A stretch of DNA of 42,273 nt from Gnetum montanum (Eukaryota > Streptophyta > Gnetopsida > Gnetales > Gnetaceae), in the NCBI GenBank assembly GCA_015680685.1, contig MNCI01017751.1, positions 452,666 to 494,938 on the forward strand. Reading direction: 5' to 3'. How positions within the stretch are numbered: position 1 is the first letter of the stretch; each line of letters begins with the position of its first letter. Both the position numbers and the translations under genes were made by a program. The notes beneath the pieces were generated by a model, which was not told the DNA's origin, did not search any database, and worked only from the letters and a program-made list of their open reading frames with translations. Below, in pieces: positions 23,586-34,513 of the stretch.

Positions 23586-24460
23586 TTTGTTGAAGTCAAC
23601 CCTCGAGTTGCTTTGGCAAGATGCAGCAGTCATGATTGATAGGTCTTTTGTTCATTTAGGTAATTCATGGAAGCTGTTGGGAGTGCATTTCACCCTCATG
23701 CATTGCCTGTGTAGGGGTTGCATGTCTAATTTGCCTTGGTACTTTCTTGTTATGATGCATTGGCAATGTTGGGGCACTCATTCCAAACTCATAATGGCTT
23801 TATGGAGGGTGAGACCCACATGCCACTGGGGGATCTACAATATGTGCACTCTATGGCTAAATGTCACGTGTGTTTCGCTAGCTATCATGGACATCTCTTT
23901 GAAATTTGAGGAGTTGTATGGGCAAAAGGGAGGAGGGAGCTAGCCCTCAGAGGGGGTTTTAGGGGGATGTTGGGAAATATGTAGGAGGGCCAGGAGGCAC
24001 TAGGTTTGGGGGTAAGACTTCTCATTCCCCAGAATAACAAGGGGATACATTCCTTGCAATACATGAGGAGGACAACCTGGCTTTGGGGGATGGGGGATGG
24101 ACCCCACTAATTAGACCTTTAGTGGCCAATGTGTTGACATAGGTGTAGGCTACAAAGTAGGAGTTGTGGATGGAAAAATGACATTAGCGAGAGGAAGAGT
24201 TCCAGCAGGAATGGGAGTAATGGATACAGCAATAGGCTGAGGCCATCAGGGAGGCAATCAAGGAAGAGAGGATTCATTGATACCTTGTTGAGGTAATGGT
24301 ACTACAAGATTTAGAGATGGAACTCTGAGAATGCATCTAGGAGGAGTTAAAGGAGGAGGCCAGGTGTAGGAAGGCCAAGGAGAGGGAGGTTAAGGCACAC
24401 TGCATGCAACAAGAATAGGAGGCTGCCTAGATCCAAAAACAATTAGATCAAACCCATGCA
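22401..24460. repeat. Tandem duplication, unit 1 (about 2.06 kb)
   Basis: Matches 24462-26535 end to end with few differences (about 2-4% in the parts I compared by eye, plus small indels). Contains the RT-to-endonuclease part of the LINE and the first 870 bases of element C. The junction at 24460/24461 joins element C directly to LINE RT sequence. Confidence 0.95.
23587..24460 (+). mobile_element. Element C, copy 1 (truncated), unknown class
   Basis: Base composition switches from AT-rich LINE sequence to G-rich DNA at about 23590. The only long open frame is 23587-23943 (118 codons), and its Trp/Met/His-rich product looks like nothing I know, so it may be a shadow. At 24145-24455 a frame broken mainly by TAG codons gives a Glu/Arg/Gln-rich helix (REEEFQQEWE, REAIKEERI, KEEARCRKAKEREV), the most protein-like part. 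No terminal repeats or catalytic motifs are seen. It ends at the duplication junction. Confidence 0.45.
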
Positions 24461-24461
24461 T

Positions 24462-25645
24462 ATTTTCCCTATGTTTTCTGAATTTATCCATTAATTGTTG
24501 TATTCAAAAAATAGTCTCTATAGTAGATTTCTCTAGAATAAATTCAAATTTATTTTTTGATATTGTTGATTCAATTTTAAGACGTTTCTCTATGACTCTC
24601 TTAAATTTTCATAGTATGGCTCCTTAACTTGATTTCTTTATAGTTTGTACAATTTTAAACCTCATTTAATTTTAATAGATGGAAATAACAAAGGTTTTTC
24701 TTCAATTTTCAAAAATTTCTACATATTTCAAAATTTTGTTAAATAACTATGTTAGTGATAAACTCTTGCATTTTCAATGCTTTCTAAGCTTTTATAGAAA
24801 TGTTATTTGGTTAGGCAGCTTTTTCATTTTTCATCTTAGATAAGATTGTCTTCACCTCAAAGAAGGAAAATTCGTTAGCCAACTCAAAAGTTAGTTCTTC
24901 TTGTTGGTTGTCTTTTCTTAGAAATTTTATATTTAACAATTATTAAAAAATCACCTATCCAAAATTTAATTTTCTTTTACCAAATTTTTTTTATTTGACT
25001 CCTTGATGCATTTAATTTTCTTTTACCAAATTTTCTTTGCTTTTCTTGTTTATAATTTTTGCCAATTTCTATATAGATTTTTCTTTCCTTTTTTTCTAAT
25101 TTCTCATAGAAATCATCGATTTACTTATGTTTAGCTTCGGCTACTACTTTGCCTTCTTTTTCGCCACTTTGTACATTAGCCTATTTTCTTGCTTTTTTCT
25201 TTACTATTCTTCTTTAAAGTTTTTTTATTTTTAATAATATCATTTACTTTATCACGTCATGATCATTCCTCCTTTGGGATTTTTTTTTTTTTACCTTTTC
25301 TCACCTAAAATGTCTTTTCCAATTTTCCAAATGTCGCTTTCTATTTGGCTCCAAATTCAATTTTTAGAATAATCCCAATTCTATATGTCTTTTTAAAGAA
25401 ATTCATCTTTAAATAAGGTGATATTTTTTCCTTACAATTCCATGATTTTATGCATTTAGTTCTTTTTTAACTTTACTTTGAAGCTTTGCATAGCTAAATC
25501 CATGATCATTAATTGATGCTTACTTGTGATACTCTCTCTAGGTATGACCTTGTAGTCTTTGCAAATGTCACAGTTTCTTTTGTGTAGTAAGAAATAATCA
25601 ATTTTTATTTTATTCATAACACTCTTATATGTAATTAAAGGTTCT
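24462..25645 (-). mobile_element. RTE-type LINE remnant, copy B (duplicated RT start and endonuclease C-terminus)
   Basis: Second copy of 22401-23585 on the minus strand, again with the endonuclease end IDYFLL (about 25600), the basic linker and the first part of RT (STLETIF region at about 24545). It shares most stops with copy A, so the LINE had decayed before it was duplicated. A short internal change at about 25000-25040 repeats a 'tttaattttcttttaccaaa' phrase. The RT catalytic half is absent here. Confidence 0.85.
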
Positions 25646-26535
25646 ACATTCTTTTGTTGAAGTCAACCCTCGAGTTGCTTTGGCAAGATGCAGCGGTCAT
25701 GATTGACAAGTCTTTTGTTCATTTGGGTAATTCATGGAAGCTGTTGGGAGTGCATTTCACCCTCATGCATTGCCTGTGTAGGGGTTGCATGTCTAATTTT
25801 CCTTGGTACTTTCTTGTTATGATGCATTGGCAATGTTGGGGCACTCATTCCAAACTCATAATGGCTTTATGGAGGGTGATGGGGGGTGAGACCCACATGC
25901 CACTGGGGGATCTACAATATGTGCACTCTATGGCTAAAGGTCAGGGTGTGTTTCGCTAGCTATCATGGACATTTCTTTGAAATTGAAGTTGTATGGGCAA
26001 AAGGGAGGAGGGAGCTAGCCCTCAGAGGGGGTTTCAGGGGAATGTTGGGAAATATGTAGGAGGGCCAGCAGGCACTAGGTTTGGGGGTAAGACTTCTCAT
26101 TCCCCAAAACAACAAGGGGATACATTCCTTGCAATACATGAGGAGGACAACCTGGCTTTGGGGGATGGGGGATGGACCCCACTAATTGGACCTTTAGTGC
26201 CCAATGTGATGACATAGGTGTAGGCTACAAAGTAGGAGTTGTGGAAGGAAAAATGATAGTAGTGAGAGGAAGAGTTCCAGCAGGAATGGGAGTAATTGAT
26301 GTAGCAACAGGCTGATGCCATCAGGGAGGTAATCAAGGAAGAGAGGATTCGTTGATACCTTGTCAAGGTAATGGTGCTACAAGATTTAGAGATGGAACTC
26401 TGAGAATGCATCTAGGAGGAGTTAAAGGAGGAGGCCAGGTGTAGGAAGGCCAAGGAGAGGGAGGTTAAGGCACACTGCATGCAACAAGAATAGGAGGCTG
26501 CCTAGATCCAAAAACAATTAGATCAAATCGATGCA
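24462..26535. repeat. Tandem duplication, unit 2
   Basis: Second copy of the 2.06-kb block. At its right end (gatgca, 26530-26535) sequence continues into the rest of element C, whereas unit 1 jumps back to LINE sequence. This shows that unit 2 carries the original right flank and unit 1 the original left flank. Confidence 0.95.
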
Positions 26536-27100
26536 GATGTGGCACGAGCTTGGCTACACCAAGGCTATTGCATGTATGTTATATTGGATATTAGTTGGAA
26601 TGCATCTTAGTCGGCCCTACAGAGGCACATTCCTAGTCAAGGAAAGGAGCAGCAACATGATGGAGAAGGGAATGCAGAGGTGTGTGCGTAGAATGCAAAA
26701 GCCTTCTACAACTTTCAACAAGCTCTAGTCTTCGTGGACACCAAATAGCATAGGGTTGTTCTAGATGCCATCCATGGGTAGGAAAGGGTTATTTGTGCTA
26801 GGTTTTCATACCATCTTTAGGTTGTAGGAGTGGTAGGGGTCCATAGGGTTAGAGTTTTTGTCTTTTCCTTTCTTGAAGAATTTTTATCATTTTATCTTTG
26901 TTTTTGTCTACTTGACTAGGCTTACAGGTTTTTCCTTATGTGATGTGGTGGATAAGGGGGCGTTTTTGCCCCAGCTTGGGGGTATTTTCGCATTAACTAA
27001 GGGATTGGGGGTATGTTTGGGGGAGAAGGAGAGTCTCCTTCCATCTTTTTTGGGGAAACACTCTTGTACTATTTTACTATTTTGTAAATTTGTTCCAAAT
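25654..27100 (+). mobile_element. Element C, copy 2 (longer copy), unknown class
   Basis: Starts at the same LINE boundary as copy 1. It contains short open frames 25654-25959 and 25993-26217. The Glu/Arg/Gln-rich helical frame (about 26215-26540) continues with DADVARAWLHQGY and, after stops, AFYNFQQALVFVDTK and FSFLEEFLSFYLCF. A G-rich stretch (26940-27040) and an AT-rich end (27080-27105) close it. It lies inside the LINE between two parts of the endonuclease, so it arrived as an insertion, but about 100 endonuclease codons are missing around it. No terminal repeats or target duplication are visible. Confidence 0.45.
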
Positions 27101-27109
27101 TAATATAAC

Positions 27110-27400
27110 TTGATATATATATGTATTATTTCCAAGTACAAATTTTATGCTCATGATTTGATCATCATGGCATTATACCTATACCAGTTTATCTTTGATA
27201 GATTGATTAACAATGATGTTCACTCCATTTTGGTGATTTTCTTTTCCTTACTAGAAATGTTTGTAGCCCTTCTTAGAGCTTTTTTGTTTTTCCATAGTAT
27301 TTCTTGGAGATATAGAATGCTAATTTTCTATCTTTTCATGATAATAATTTTAAAGGTCTTTTCTATGAAAGTATCAATATTCAAGGTTACCATCCAAAAT
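27110..27400 (-). mobile_element. RTE-type LINE, endonuclease N-terminus
   Basis: Minus strand gives the start of an APE-type endonuclease: VTLNIDTFIEKT then KISILYLQEI (the family has ...LQET, with the catalytic Glu), later NLSIKDKLV and IMSIKFVLG at about 27165. This is the N-terminal part missing from 21400-25645, in the same orientation and at the correct side, so the two belong to one element split by element C. The catalytic His/Asn region (GDLN, DHR) was not found. Confidence 0.65.
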
Positions 27401-29570
27401 TTTTGCTAATGGACTTGCTTCTTTATCCATACTTATCCTTGATGCGAAAATCCTTGTATGCTTAAGAGTATTAATGTTCAAGGTTGGCATAGAATCTACA
27501 AAATTTGATAAGAACTCATATATAAGATTTAGCATGGTTTTACAATTGCTTATCAACCTAATATTAATCATCCTTTATCATTTGGGCTTATAATTATCAT
27601 TGGTGAAGTTGTAACATTGTAATCTAATTAATATCATTAAATCTTTATTAAAGAATATATATCTCATTACAAGCGAATGTAACTATTCATGGTAAAATTT
27701 ATGAGTTTAACCTATAATATTTAAGGTTAGTAACTTAGGATCATATCAAGTGTAGAGTTGTAAAGTCAAAAATGCTAAGTGATGAGAGTCTAACAAAGCA
27801 AGACAAGAAGGCATTATTCACTCCTTTAGATGATTCTAGTCTAATTATTGTCATAGTGCTAAATTAGCTCTAACATACTTGGTGTTATAGGAAATAATCT
27901 TAGGGCCTCTAATTCATCATACTTTCATATAGTCTTCATTCTATTATTGATAAATCCTATTACATCCTTTATTCTTCCTTTAAATGACATAATGCTTTTG
28001 TAATTCATTTCGATAACATTAATATTAATTCAATATTCTTCATAACATTTGTAAATGGAATCTCACAAATGATATTTGAGAAAACACTTATCCAAGAAGG
28101 ACCAATTGCAAAAGTTTTATTAAGTATCCAAAGAATTATTGTAAACAAATAAACAACCATAACCACAAAAAGAAAAGTACAACCATAAGTCAAGAGAAAG
28201 AGATTCAAAATTTTACTCCATAGGAGCAAATCATTTTTTGCATGGTTAGCTTGCGTGAGGGTGTTGAGTATCTTAAGTGGCATCCTTATCTTGTAGGATA
28301 TTACACTAATGCAGTTAACTATTTCAAAGCTCATAATAGTATTTCACAATTTTTAGAGTAGGCATCCAAGCATTGGTAAGCTTAGAGAGCTCCTTTTTCA
28401 ATTCTTTATTTTCAACCTCTCAAATAGCCATTCCAAAATTTTAAATGTTCTCCTTTTTATAGAAAAGGAGAGAAGATGAAGATCACTTAGATACATACTA
28501 TCAAAAATAGAATCTTAAGTAATAAATCTACTATTTTATAGATATGAGGTTGTATTAAATTACGTTGCAAGCTTTCAAAACTTTTTGTATTTTATTTGGT
28601 CTAAAATTCAATGTAAAGAAAGCAAAATCTGATGATATGGATTACTAGAAATCTAAATCATAGCTTTATTTTTGGATCTTCTATGATGTTTGTTGTGAAC
28701 TCCTTTAGATACTTGGTTCTTTACCATAAAGACGTATATAGATGGATAAATGTATTGATAAAAGAATCTATGCACTTAAAAGCAAGTGCATGATGTTAAA
28801 AAAAATGGTTTTGAAAAGTTAGAGAACAAACCTTTTAAGATATCATTTATAGGTGTATATTACAACAAACTAGTAGGCTATTGAAAGGGTGTAAGAGCTA
28901 TTATTATTATACGAACTATAGATAAAGGTTCAAACATGTTATTCCATGTTGCATTAAAAGTATGACCTTGTTTGTTTAGAGGCTAAAACTCTATATCAAC
29001 TTATTACAACTCAAATTATCCAAAATTGCCTTTGAAACTATAAAAGAACAAAGCTAGTTAGAGAACATAATTGCTCAAGACTTATTATCTCCAAGGAGGA
29101 GATGCAAATAAGTCTGAAGTACATATGGATATTCATTAAACTAGAGGTTTTGGCATGGTCATGGTCAAATATAAGAGGAAAAGCAAATTCCATCTGGATC
29201 ATATTAGATTCAGAGTGTCTTATAGCTAATATTACCATTTAAGCTACTAATTTTACAAGCAAGTTTTGTTTGAATCAACACTATCTAAGAATAGAAAATG
29301 GAAGATGAATATCCACATGTAGGTTTTGTGGGCTTGGGGCCTTAAGGTTGTGTAGAATGTTTTTCTTAGTTGCTAATATTATATACATAAACCTTTGCTT
29401 AATTTATTTTTCTTACATCTAATTATGGCTAATTACTTTCTTAAATCAATATTTGTTTTTCATGACATGAATGTACTTGATATCAAAATAAATACTTCAA
29501 TTTCCAATATCCTGTTTATAGCCATCTTGAATAATTTCCTAAAACATACCAAAAAGTCCTTTTAAGATCT
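27401..29570. other. Unassigned AT-rich DNA
   Basis: Short ORFs only (largest 28005-28334 minus, 109 codons, no recognisable motif). It may include the 5' region of the LINE next to 27400. No LTR ends, RNA genes or host-gene exons identified. Confidence 0.4.
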
Positions 29571-29584
29571 TAAAGCTCTAATGT

Positions 29585-30000
29585 TCAAAGGCGACCTGGG
29601 TTCAAACCCGTGCGATTTAAAGCATTAAAAAAGTTTTACATAAGCGTGACCAAATTTGTTATCGATTTTTTTTTAAAAAAAGTCGGTAATAACTAAGGCC
29701 AAGTGATTACAATAGACACAGGAACAAAAGAGTTTTAAATTTGTAGTTGACCATCCATGGATCCAACTCTGACATCAAATTAAAATGATTTTGAATCCTG
29801 TTGCAGAGGTATGCAGCCAACCCGGTTCAAATCGGTGCAACATAAAGAATTAAGAATATTCTACTTACACGTGGCACAACTTTTGTAATTCGTAGTTGAC
29901 TATCCATGAATCTAAGTGTGGCATTAATTCAAAGTGTGATTCTGAATCCCATTGCAAAGGTATGCAGACGCTTGCGATGCAGATTGATCAGAATTCGTGG
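29585..30000 (+). repeat. Degenerate tandem repeats with tRNA B-box-like words
   Basis: 'GTAGTTGAC(C/T)ATCCATG' at 29743 and 29892 opens two units 149 bp apart, each ending 'GCA(G/A)AGGTATGCAG'. The block following 'GGTTCAAA' at 29599 and 29824 is also repeated ('gtgc.a...taaag.att'). GGTTCAAA(C/T)C resembles the pol III B box of tRNAs and SINEs, but I find no A box at the right distance. A G-box word (ACACGTGGC) lies at 29868-29876. Confidence 0.6.
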
Positions 30001-30517
30001 CAAAACTAAATTAACATACCCCTGATAGTGGGATGATTCCACGTTACCCTGAGCATGGTCATTGGCCAAGCGGCCACCCACCCACAATCAAAATGTGCGC
30101 ATAAATCTTGCAGCAGTTGCGCTAATGCGTTTCGCATTTACTCCAGGAAATTGATCTCAAACCTACAAACTAAGGCTACAAACTAAGGCTACAGCAGACT
30201 GAAAATGGTCAGGTGCAGTCCTAGCAATCATCACAACGGCGAAATGCATGATGTACATCTTGATCATGCTAGCAAAAGCCAATTGGGTCTTTCTCTCAAT
30301 CATTAATTCATGAATTAGATTGTGAATACTTACCATTTACGTGTGTCAATCAAACAATCACTTAGCCGCACTAGGCCGCCCTGACGCAGACCGGCCGGAC
30401 GAGTTTTCACATTTCAAGTCTTCGTAAATCCTAACCAAGGCCTTATAAATTAATAAGATATAACAGAAGCAGTGGTAGCATAGAACCATAAGAAAACATT
30501 GGTGCAAGCAAAGTAAT
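30001..30517 (+). promoter_or_regulatory. Probable host-gene promoter and short 5' leader
   Basis: Contains more CpG than the surrounding transposon DNA (for example gccgcactaggccgccc and ccggccggac, 30364-30400), so it does not look long methylated. A TATA box (TATAAATTA) is at 30444-30452, 66-74 bases before the ATG at 30518, which gives a leader of roughly 40 bases. A 13-bp direct repeat (ctacaaactaagg) is at 30163-30188. Confidence 0.5.
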
Positions 30518-30655
30518 ATGGAGAAGCAGATGAAACTTGAAATCCTGTCAAGGCTGATCTGCGTTGTATTATGTATATTGGTATTGTTTGCTGTGGTGGG
30601 AAACGCGAGAAGGTTGTTACAGNGGGTTCTGCTTACTCTAGAACCTTACCTTTAG
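30518..30655 (+). CDS. First exon or fragment encoding a secretory signal peptide
   Basis: The ATG at 30518 opens a frame with a textbook signal peptide: a charged start (MEKQMKLE), a hydrophobic core (LICVVLCILVLFAVV, about residues 13-27) and a small-residue cleavage region (GNA) followed by RRLLQ. The frame ends at TAG 30653-30655, 45 codons after the start. An undetermined base at 30623 lies in it, so the real frame is uncertain. A GT within 'gagaaggttgtt' (30612) could be a splice donor, in which case later exons are elsewhere. The mature product cannot be named. The promoter-like DNA upstream supports a host gene or gene relic. Confidence 0.4.
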   Translation: MEKQMKLEILSRLICVVLCILVLFAVVGNARRLLQXVLLTLEPYL

Positions 30656-31740
30656 TGTAGCAATTACCTTTTTTTATTAAAATGATAAAAATAAAACCAT
30701 GGCAGAGATTGCACCGTGGAGCTTGAATGTGTTATTCTGTTTTTAAATTTCTTATTGCACCCGGAACTTAGTCCATATCCACTTGTAACAAGAAACTATG
30801 GATTCACGGAGCAGATAACTGATAACATGCGATGATAAATTTCTGGAAAATAAAATCGTACGCTAAGTTGAATCCCTTCATTGATGCACCCTAAGACTTA
30901 CGAACGCACCAGATGAGTTAGGGTTAGGAATGCATACATAAACTTATGGAAGAAATCTTAAACTTAAGAATATACATAGGGGAAGAATAAACGGGTACAA
31001 TCTTTCACCCTACGATAGAACTAGTAGCTACAACAGCACACAGTGAGTTTACATCTACAACAGCACACAGTGAGTTTACATTTATGCATTAAAAGAATCT
31101 GATATGTGGAAGCGTGCAATTTAGAAATGGTGAATCTGAAAGCATTGATATTCATGTAACACTAGAAAAGATGGGTACGGGTTTGTAGCTAGGGACTCAA
31201 TAAAAAACCTTTAAGATATATTTATTAAAAGAGAAAAGTGGGAACTCCCAATAATTTTTATAAATCTTAGACCATATGTATTTTTGTATTTGTATTTTAT
31301 GTAACAGGATTTTGTGTTTGGAAGTTATAAGATTTTTCTATTTCTTAATATATTGGTAGCAAAATAGAAATATTTGTGTCAAAATTACTCATTGCAAATT
31401 TACTGTAAACCCATACTTGCTCCAAACTGTTCATGAAATTTAGGTCATGAATCCCCAATAGATGGGTTTTATACAAACATAAAATAAAGGCACCACCAAC
31501 CACCTTTATGAAGGAAACCATAAGCATGGTTTATCACACTTACGAAATGAGGTAACAAAAAAAAATTACCATATTCTAACTCACAAGTCAGAAGCTTACA
31601 AAAATCTCATAGTTTAGACAGCTTATAAAAGGCAGTGCCATCCTTCTATTATTGATGCAGAAATTTAGAAGCTATATAGCTTCAATATTTGACAAGATGA
31701 GGAACACATCTTCAACACAAGTCCTCTAATATGTTTTAAC
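30656..31740. other. Non-coding stretch between the signal-peptide exon and the MATE relic
   Basis: No exon recognised. It holds a 27-bp direct tandem repeat (31028-31081). It could be intron or downstream sequence of the signal-peptide gene, or 3' flank of the MATE pseudogene. Confidence 0.35.
31028..31081. repeat. Perfect 27-bp tandem repeat, two copies
   Basis: Unit ctacaacagcacacagtgag plus 7 bases, at 31028-31054 and 31055-31081, identical in both copies. Confidence 0.95.
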
Positions 31741-31749
31741 CAAAACAAG

Positions 31750-32590
31750 TAATGTTGAGGCATTTATCCTCATCCTAGCCTTTGTTTCTTATTCAGACCA
31801 ATCAGTGCAAATTGTGGCAATGAAAAGCAAAATTGTTTGTGTTAATTGCCCACATAAAAACCAAAAATTCCAAGTCATAAACCTTTGCCACCAATATGTA
31901 GCATAAAACCAAGAAGTATAGCTGCAAGAATGCCTACAATATAGTATGCAACAAGATTTGCATATGCACTAATCTTTTTCCACCCACAGCCTCTAGTAAT
32001 ACCTTGGAAGTCCTACATAATTTTGATGAGAGATAGAAGCAACATTATTGATGAAACATAGTCAATAACCTCCCTTTCCCTACTATATACTTGAAAACAT
32101 ATTTTTCTGATGCGCAAAAAGGTACTTGCGATAGTGGCAACTTCCACTATAGCCATATAGATTAGTGTTTGCATAGCAATTTAGGCTTTTTGTACCTATC
32201 CTACTCCTAATTCATTAGAAACTCTTATGCTTTCAACTACATCGAGGCCATAGGGAATCATGTACGTAAGTGACTCAATGCTAAGGAAGATAGAAAAAAT
32301 AGAGGTCTCAAGTTCTAGATTAGGTAGCAAATCAGATAGGAGACAAATGTATGCAGACACAAAATGAAAATAACCTTGGCTCTACAACTTCAAATATTTT
32401 GAGGTTATATCCATAGACCACACACAATGGTAGAAGTTCTACAAATGGAAAAGAAAAAAGCATGCAAAACACATAATTGACCTGGAAATGACACTCATGA
32501 TAGGATTTCAAACAACAAAAGATGGAGATGGACATAGGAAATGTAAGCAAAGCAAAGAATCCTTTAATCTTCTTTACCTAAGAAAAAACA
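31750..32590 (-). pseudogene. MATE (DTX-type) multidrug/toxin efflux transporter pseudogene, C-terminal part
   Basis: MATE proteins export organic cations and secondary metabolites by H+ or Na+ antiport across plasma or vacuole membranes. Minus-strand pieces in order: FFALLTFPMS (about 32550), LLPNLELETSIFS (about 32335), SLTYMIPYGLDVVESIRVSN and ELGVG (32280-32210), then after a frameshift REREVIDYVSSIM (about 32080), GITRGCGWKK (about 32000), YYIVGILAAILLGF (about 31940), LHIGGKG (about 31890) and, frame-shifted, QTILLFIATICTDWSE (about 31830). These are the signature positions of plant MATE C-terminal halves. The 3' half shows no introns, whereas DTX genes usually have several, so a processed copy is possible. 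The N-terminal half is not found. Confidence 0.75.
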
Positions 32591-32679
32591 AGAATACTAG
32601 AACTAGAACTAGAAAAAAATTCAGATGTATTTTCCTTTTTCTTTTCACATAGAAGAATTGGTAATGCTACAGAATTAGT

Positions 32680-33087
32680 TATTCCTAGTCACTTGCACCA
32701 ATATTATATTAAATTTAAAAGAAATTAAAAAAAAACAAAAAAAAACATAGAGTTACCCTAGGGAAAACCTTAAAGGTGAAAAACCCTAGCAAAAAATTGG
32801 CTCTTGGATTGTTAATAGCATAACTTTAGAAGATTGAAGCTCAAGGAGAATTTACAAAGAAAGGGAGATGATTTTCAGCCTTCTGCTTTGAAAAATGTGG
32901 TACTTTGGATGCTCCCTTTGAGCTCCTTATATATTGTCACAGAACCCAAAATTAAAAAGGGATAAAGTAGTATATTTTGGTAGGGATAGGCACAAGACCA
33001 ATTATAACATAGACACAAATAAAAATATAATAAGGGCAAAAATATCTAGAGAAAATCAAGGTAGATTTGCCTTCATCCACCCTTACA
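32680..33087 (-). repeat. Copia-2 left LTR-like end (3' LTR by orientation)
   Basis: Begins (minus strand) TGTAAGGG right after a purine tract following RNase H. A TATA-like box (CAATATATAAGG) is at 32926-32937 and a polyadenylation-like T/A-rich part near 32710-32740. The outer end is uncertain. It shows no similarity to the LTR at the other end of copia-2 (36423-37121). Confidence 0.5.
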
Positions 33088-33102
33088 ATTCTCCCTCTTG
33101 AA
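33088..33102 (-). other. Polypurine tract of copia-2
   Basis: Minus strand reads caagagggagaattg directly before the LTR start, the usual position and composition for a copia plus-strand primer. Confidence 0.6.
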
Positions 33103-33149
33103 GCTAAAGTTGCTTTAAAGAACAATCCAAATCATTTTTAGGAAATCAA

Positions 33150-34513
33150 GTTAGAAGAAGACCAAATGTTGATCTACACCAAAGAAACTTTTTAGTAGGA
33201 GTTGACTTGGTGAGTACATCTACAGGATTTACTTCAGTTGAAAGTTTATTTAGAAGAATCCTTTAATTTTTAATTTTCTTCTATATATAGTGATATTGTA
33301 TTTCAATGTGCTTCATTCAGGCATGAAAGGTTGGATTCTTGGATATACTTATGGCACTTTGACTATCATAGCCAATATTAATAGGAGTCTAAGTGATGCC
33401 AAGTTTAGCGATTAGTTGTTGAAGCCATATAGCCTCTCTGCATGCCATGTTAGCAGCAACATATTCAGCTTCAGTGGTAGACTGAGCAACATAAGATTAT
33501 TTCTAACTTTTCCAAGAAACAACATCACTAAAGAGATTAAACACATATCCACTAGTAGATTTCCTACTATCAATATGACTGCCCCAATTTGCATCAATGG
33601 AAACATGAAGTTCATTGGAATCATTTTTATAATAGATCCCATAATTTGAAGTACCACAAAGATATTGGAAGACTGGCTTCACCACAATCCAGTGTTGTTT
33701 CCTTGGATTAGACATATACCTACTAAATTTTCTAACAATGTAAGCAATATCAGGTCTAGTAGAGACCATTGCATACATTAAACTACTGATAGCACTAGCA
33801 TATGGAATTTTAACCATGAGCTCTTTTTCTTCCCTCTTCTCTGGGCATTGTTCAACTGAAAGTTTAATACTAGTTTCATAGGGTGTAGTCATAGGCTTCC
33901 AATCATGCATATTAGATATTTTTAAAATATTTTCAACATATGTAGATTTTCCAAGACAAAGTTTTTATTAGCCCTATCCCTTTTAATTTCCATGCCCAAA
34001 ATTTTTTATGCAATACCAATATCCTTCATCTCAAATTGTGAAGATAGATGAAATTTTAACTCCTGAATATCATGTATGTTATTACTTGCTATTAACATGT
34101 CATCGACATATAGCAACAAGATAACATATTTGTCATTTGTATTTTTAACATACATATAGGAGTCTTCGACATTTCCAACAAAGCCAAGATTTATCATATG
34201 GTCATTAAATTTTTTATTCCACATCTTTGGTGCTTGTTTGAGCCCATATAGTGATTTTAATAATTGACACACCATATGCTCTTTTTCTTTAATTTCATAT
34301 TTTTCATGTTGAAGCATATATATATCTTCCTCAAGATCACCATTGAGGAATGTTGTTTTCACATCCATTTGTTCAAGTTCAAGATCATAAACAGCTGTGA
34401 TAGCCAACAATGATCTTATGGATGTTAATTTTACTATTGAGAGAAGATTTCATCATAATCAATTCCCTTTCTCCAAGAAAATCCTTTAGCTACAAGTTGT
34501 GCTTTGTATTGAC
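33150..34513 (-). pseudogene. Copia-2 reverse transcriptase and RNase H
   Basis: Minus strand. RT runs from the VAKGFSWRKGIDYDEIFS region (about 34500) into open frame 34410-34006: ELEQMDVKTTFLNGDLEEDIYM, with LLYVDDMLIASNN (catalytic YVDD intact, about 34110-34090). After one stop and a frameshift near 33960, frame 33910-33503 continues the thumb and RNase H (YASAISSLMYA, TRPDIAYI, DANWGSHIDSRKSTSGY). The end reads TTEAEYVAA, AIWLQQL, ADMLTK-equivalent DVLTKS (about 33190). It has far fewer stops than the gypsy, LINE and copia-1 remnants, so it is probably the youngest pol fragment here. The motif style is Tork/Angela-like. Confidence 0.85.

Noticed and set aside
23587-23943. 118-residue ORF in element C as a real gene
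   Set aside because: Odd Trp/Met/His-rich composition, broken differently in the second copy, and no motif.
26097-26411. 104-residue Ser-rich minus-strand ORF
   Set aside because: Antisense of the Glu/Arg-rich helical frame of element C, a typical shadow.
22401-26535. The 2.06-kb direct repeats as a pair of LTRs
   Set aside because: They are immediately adjacent with no internal region, contain LINE coding sequence, and lack TG...CA ends.
28005-28334. 109-residue minus-strand hydrophobic ORF
   Set aside because: AT-rich sequence gives such ORFs by chance; no motif or neighbouring support.
29590-29615. A tRNA gene at the GGTTCAAACC word
   Set aside because: No A box, anticodon arm or acceptor stem can be paired around it.
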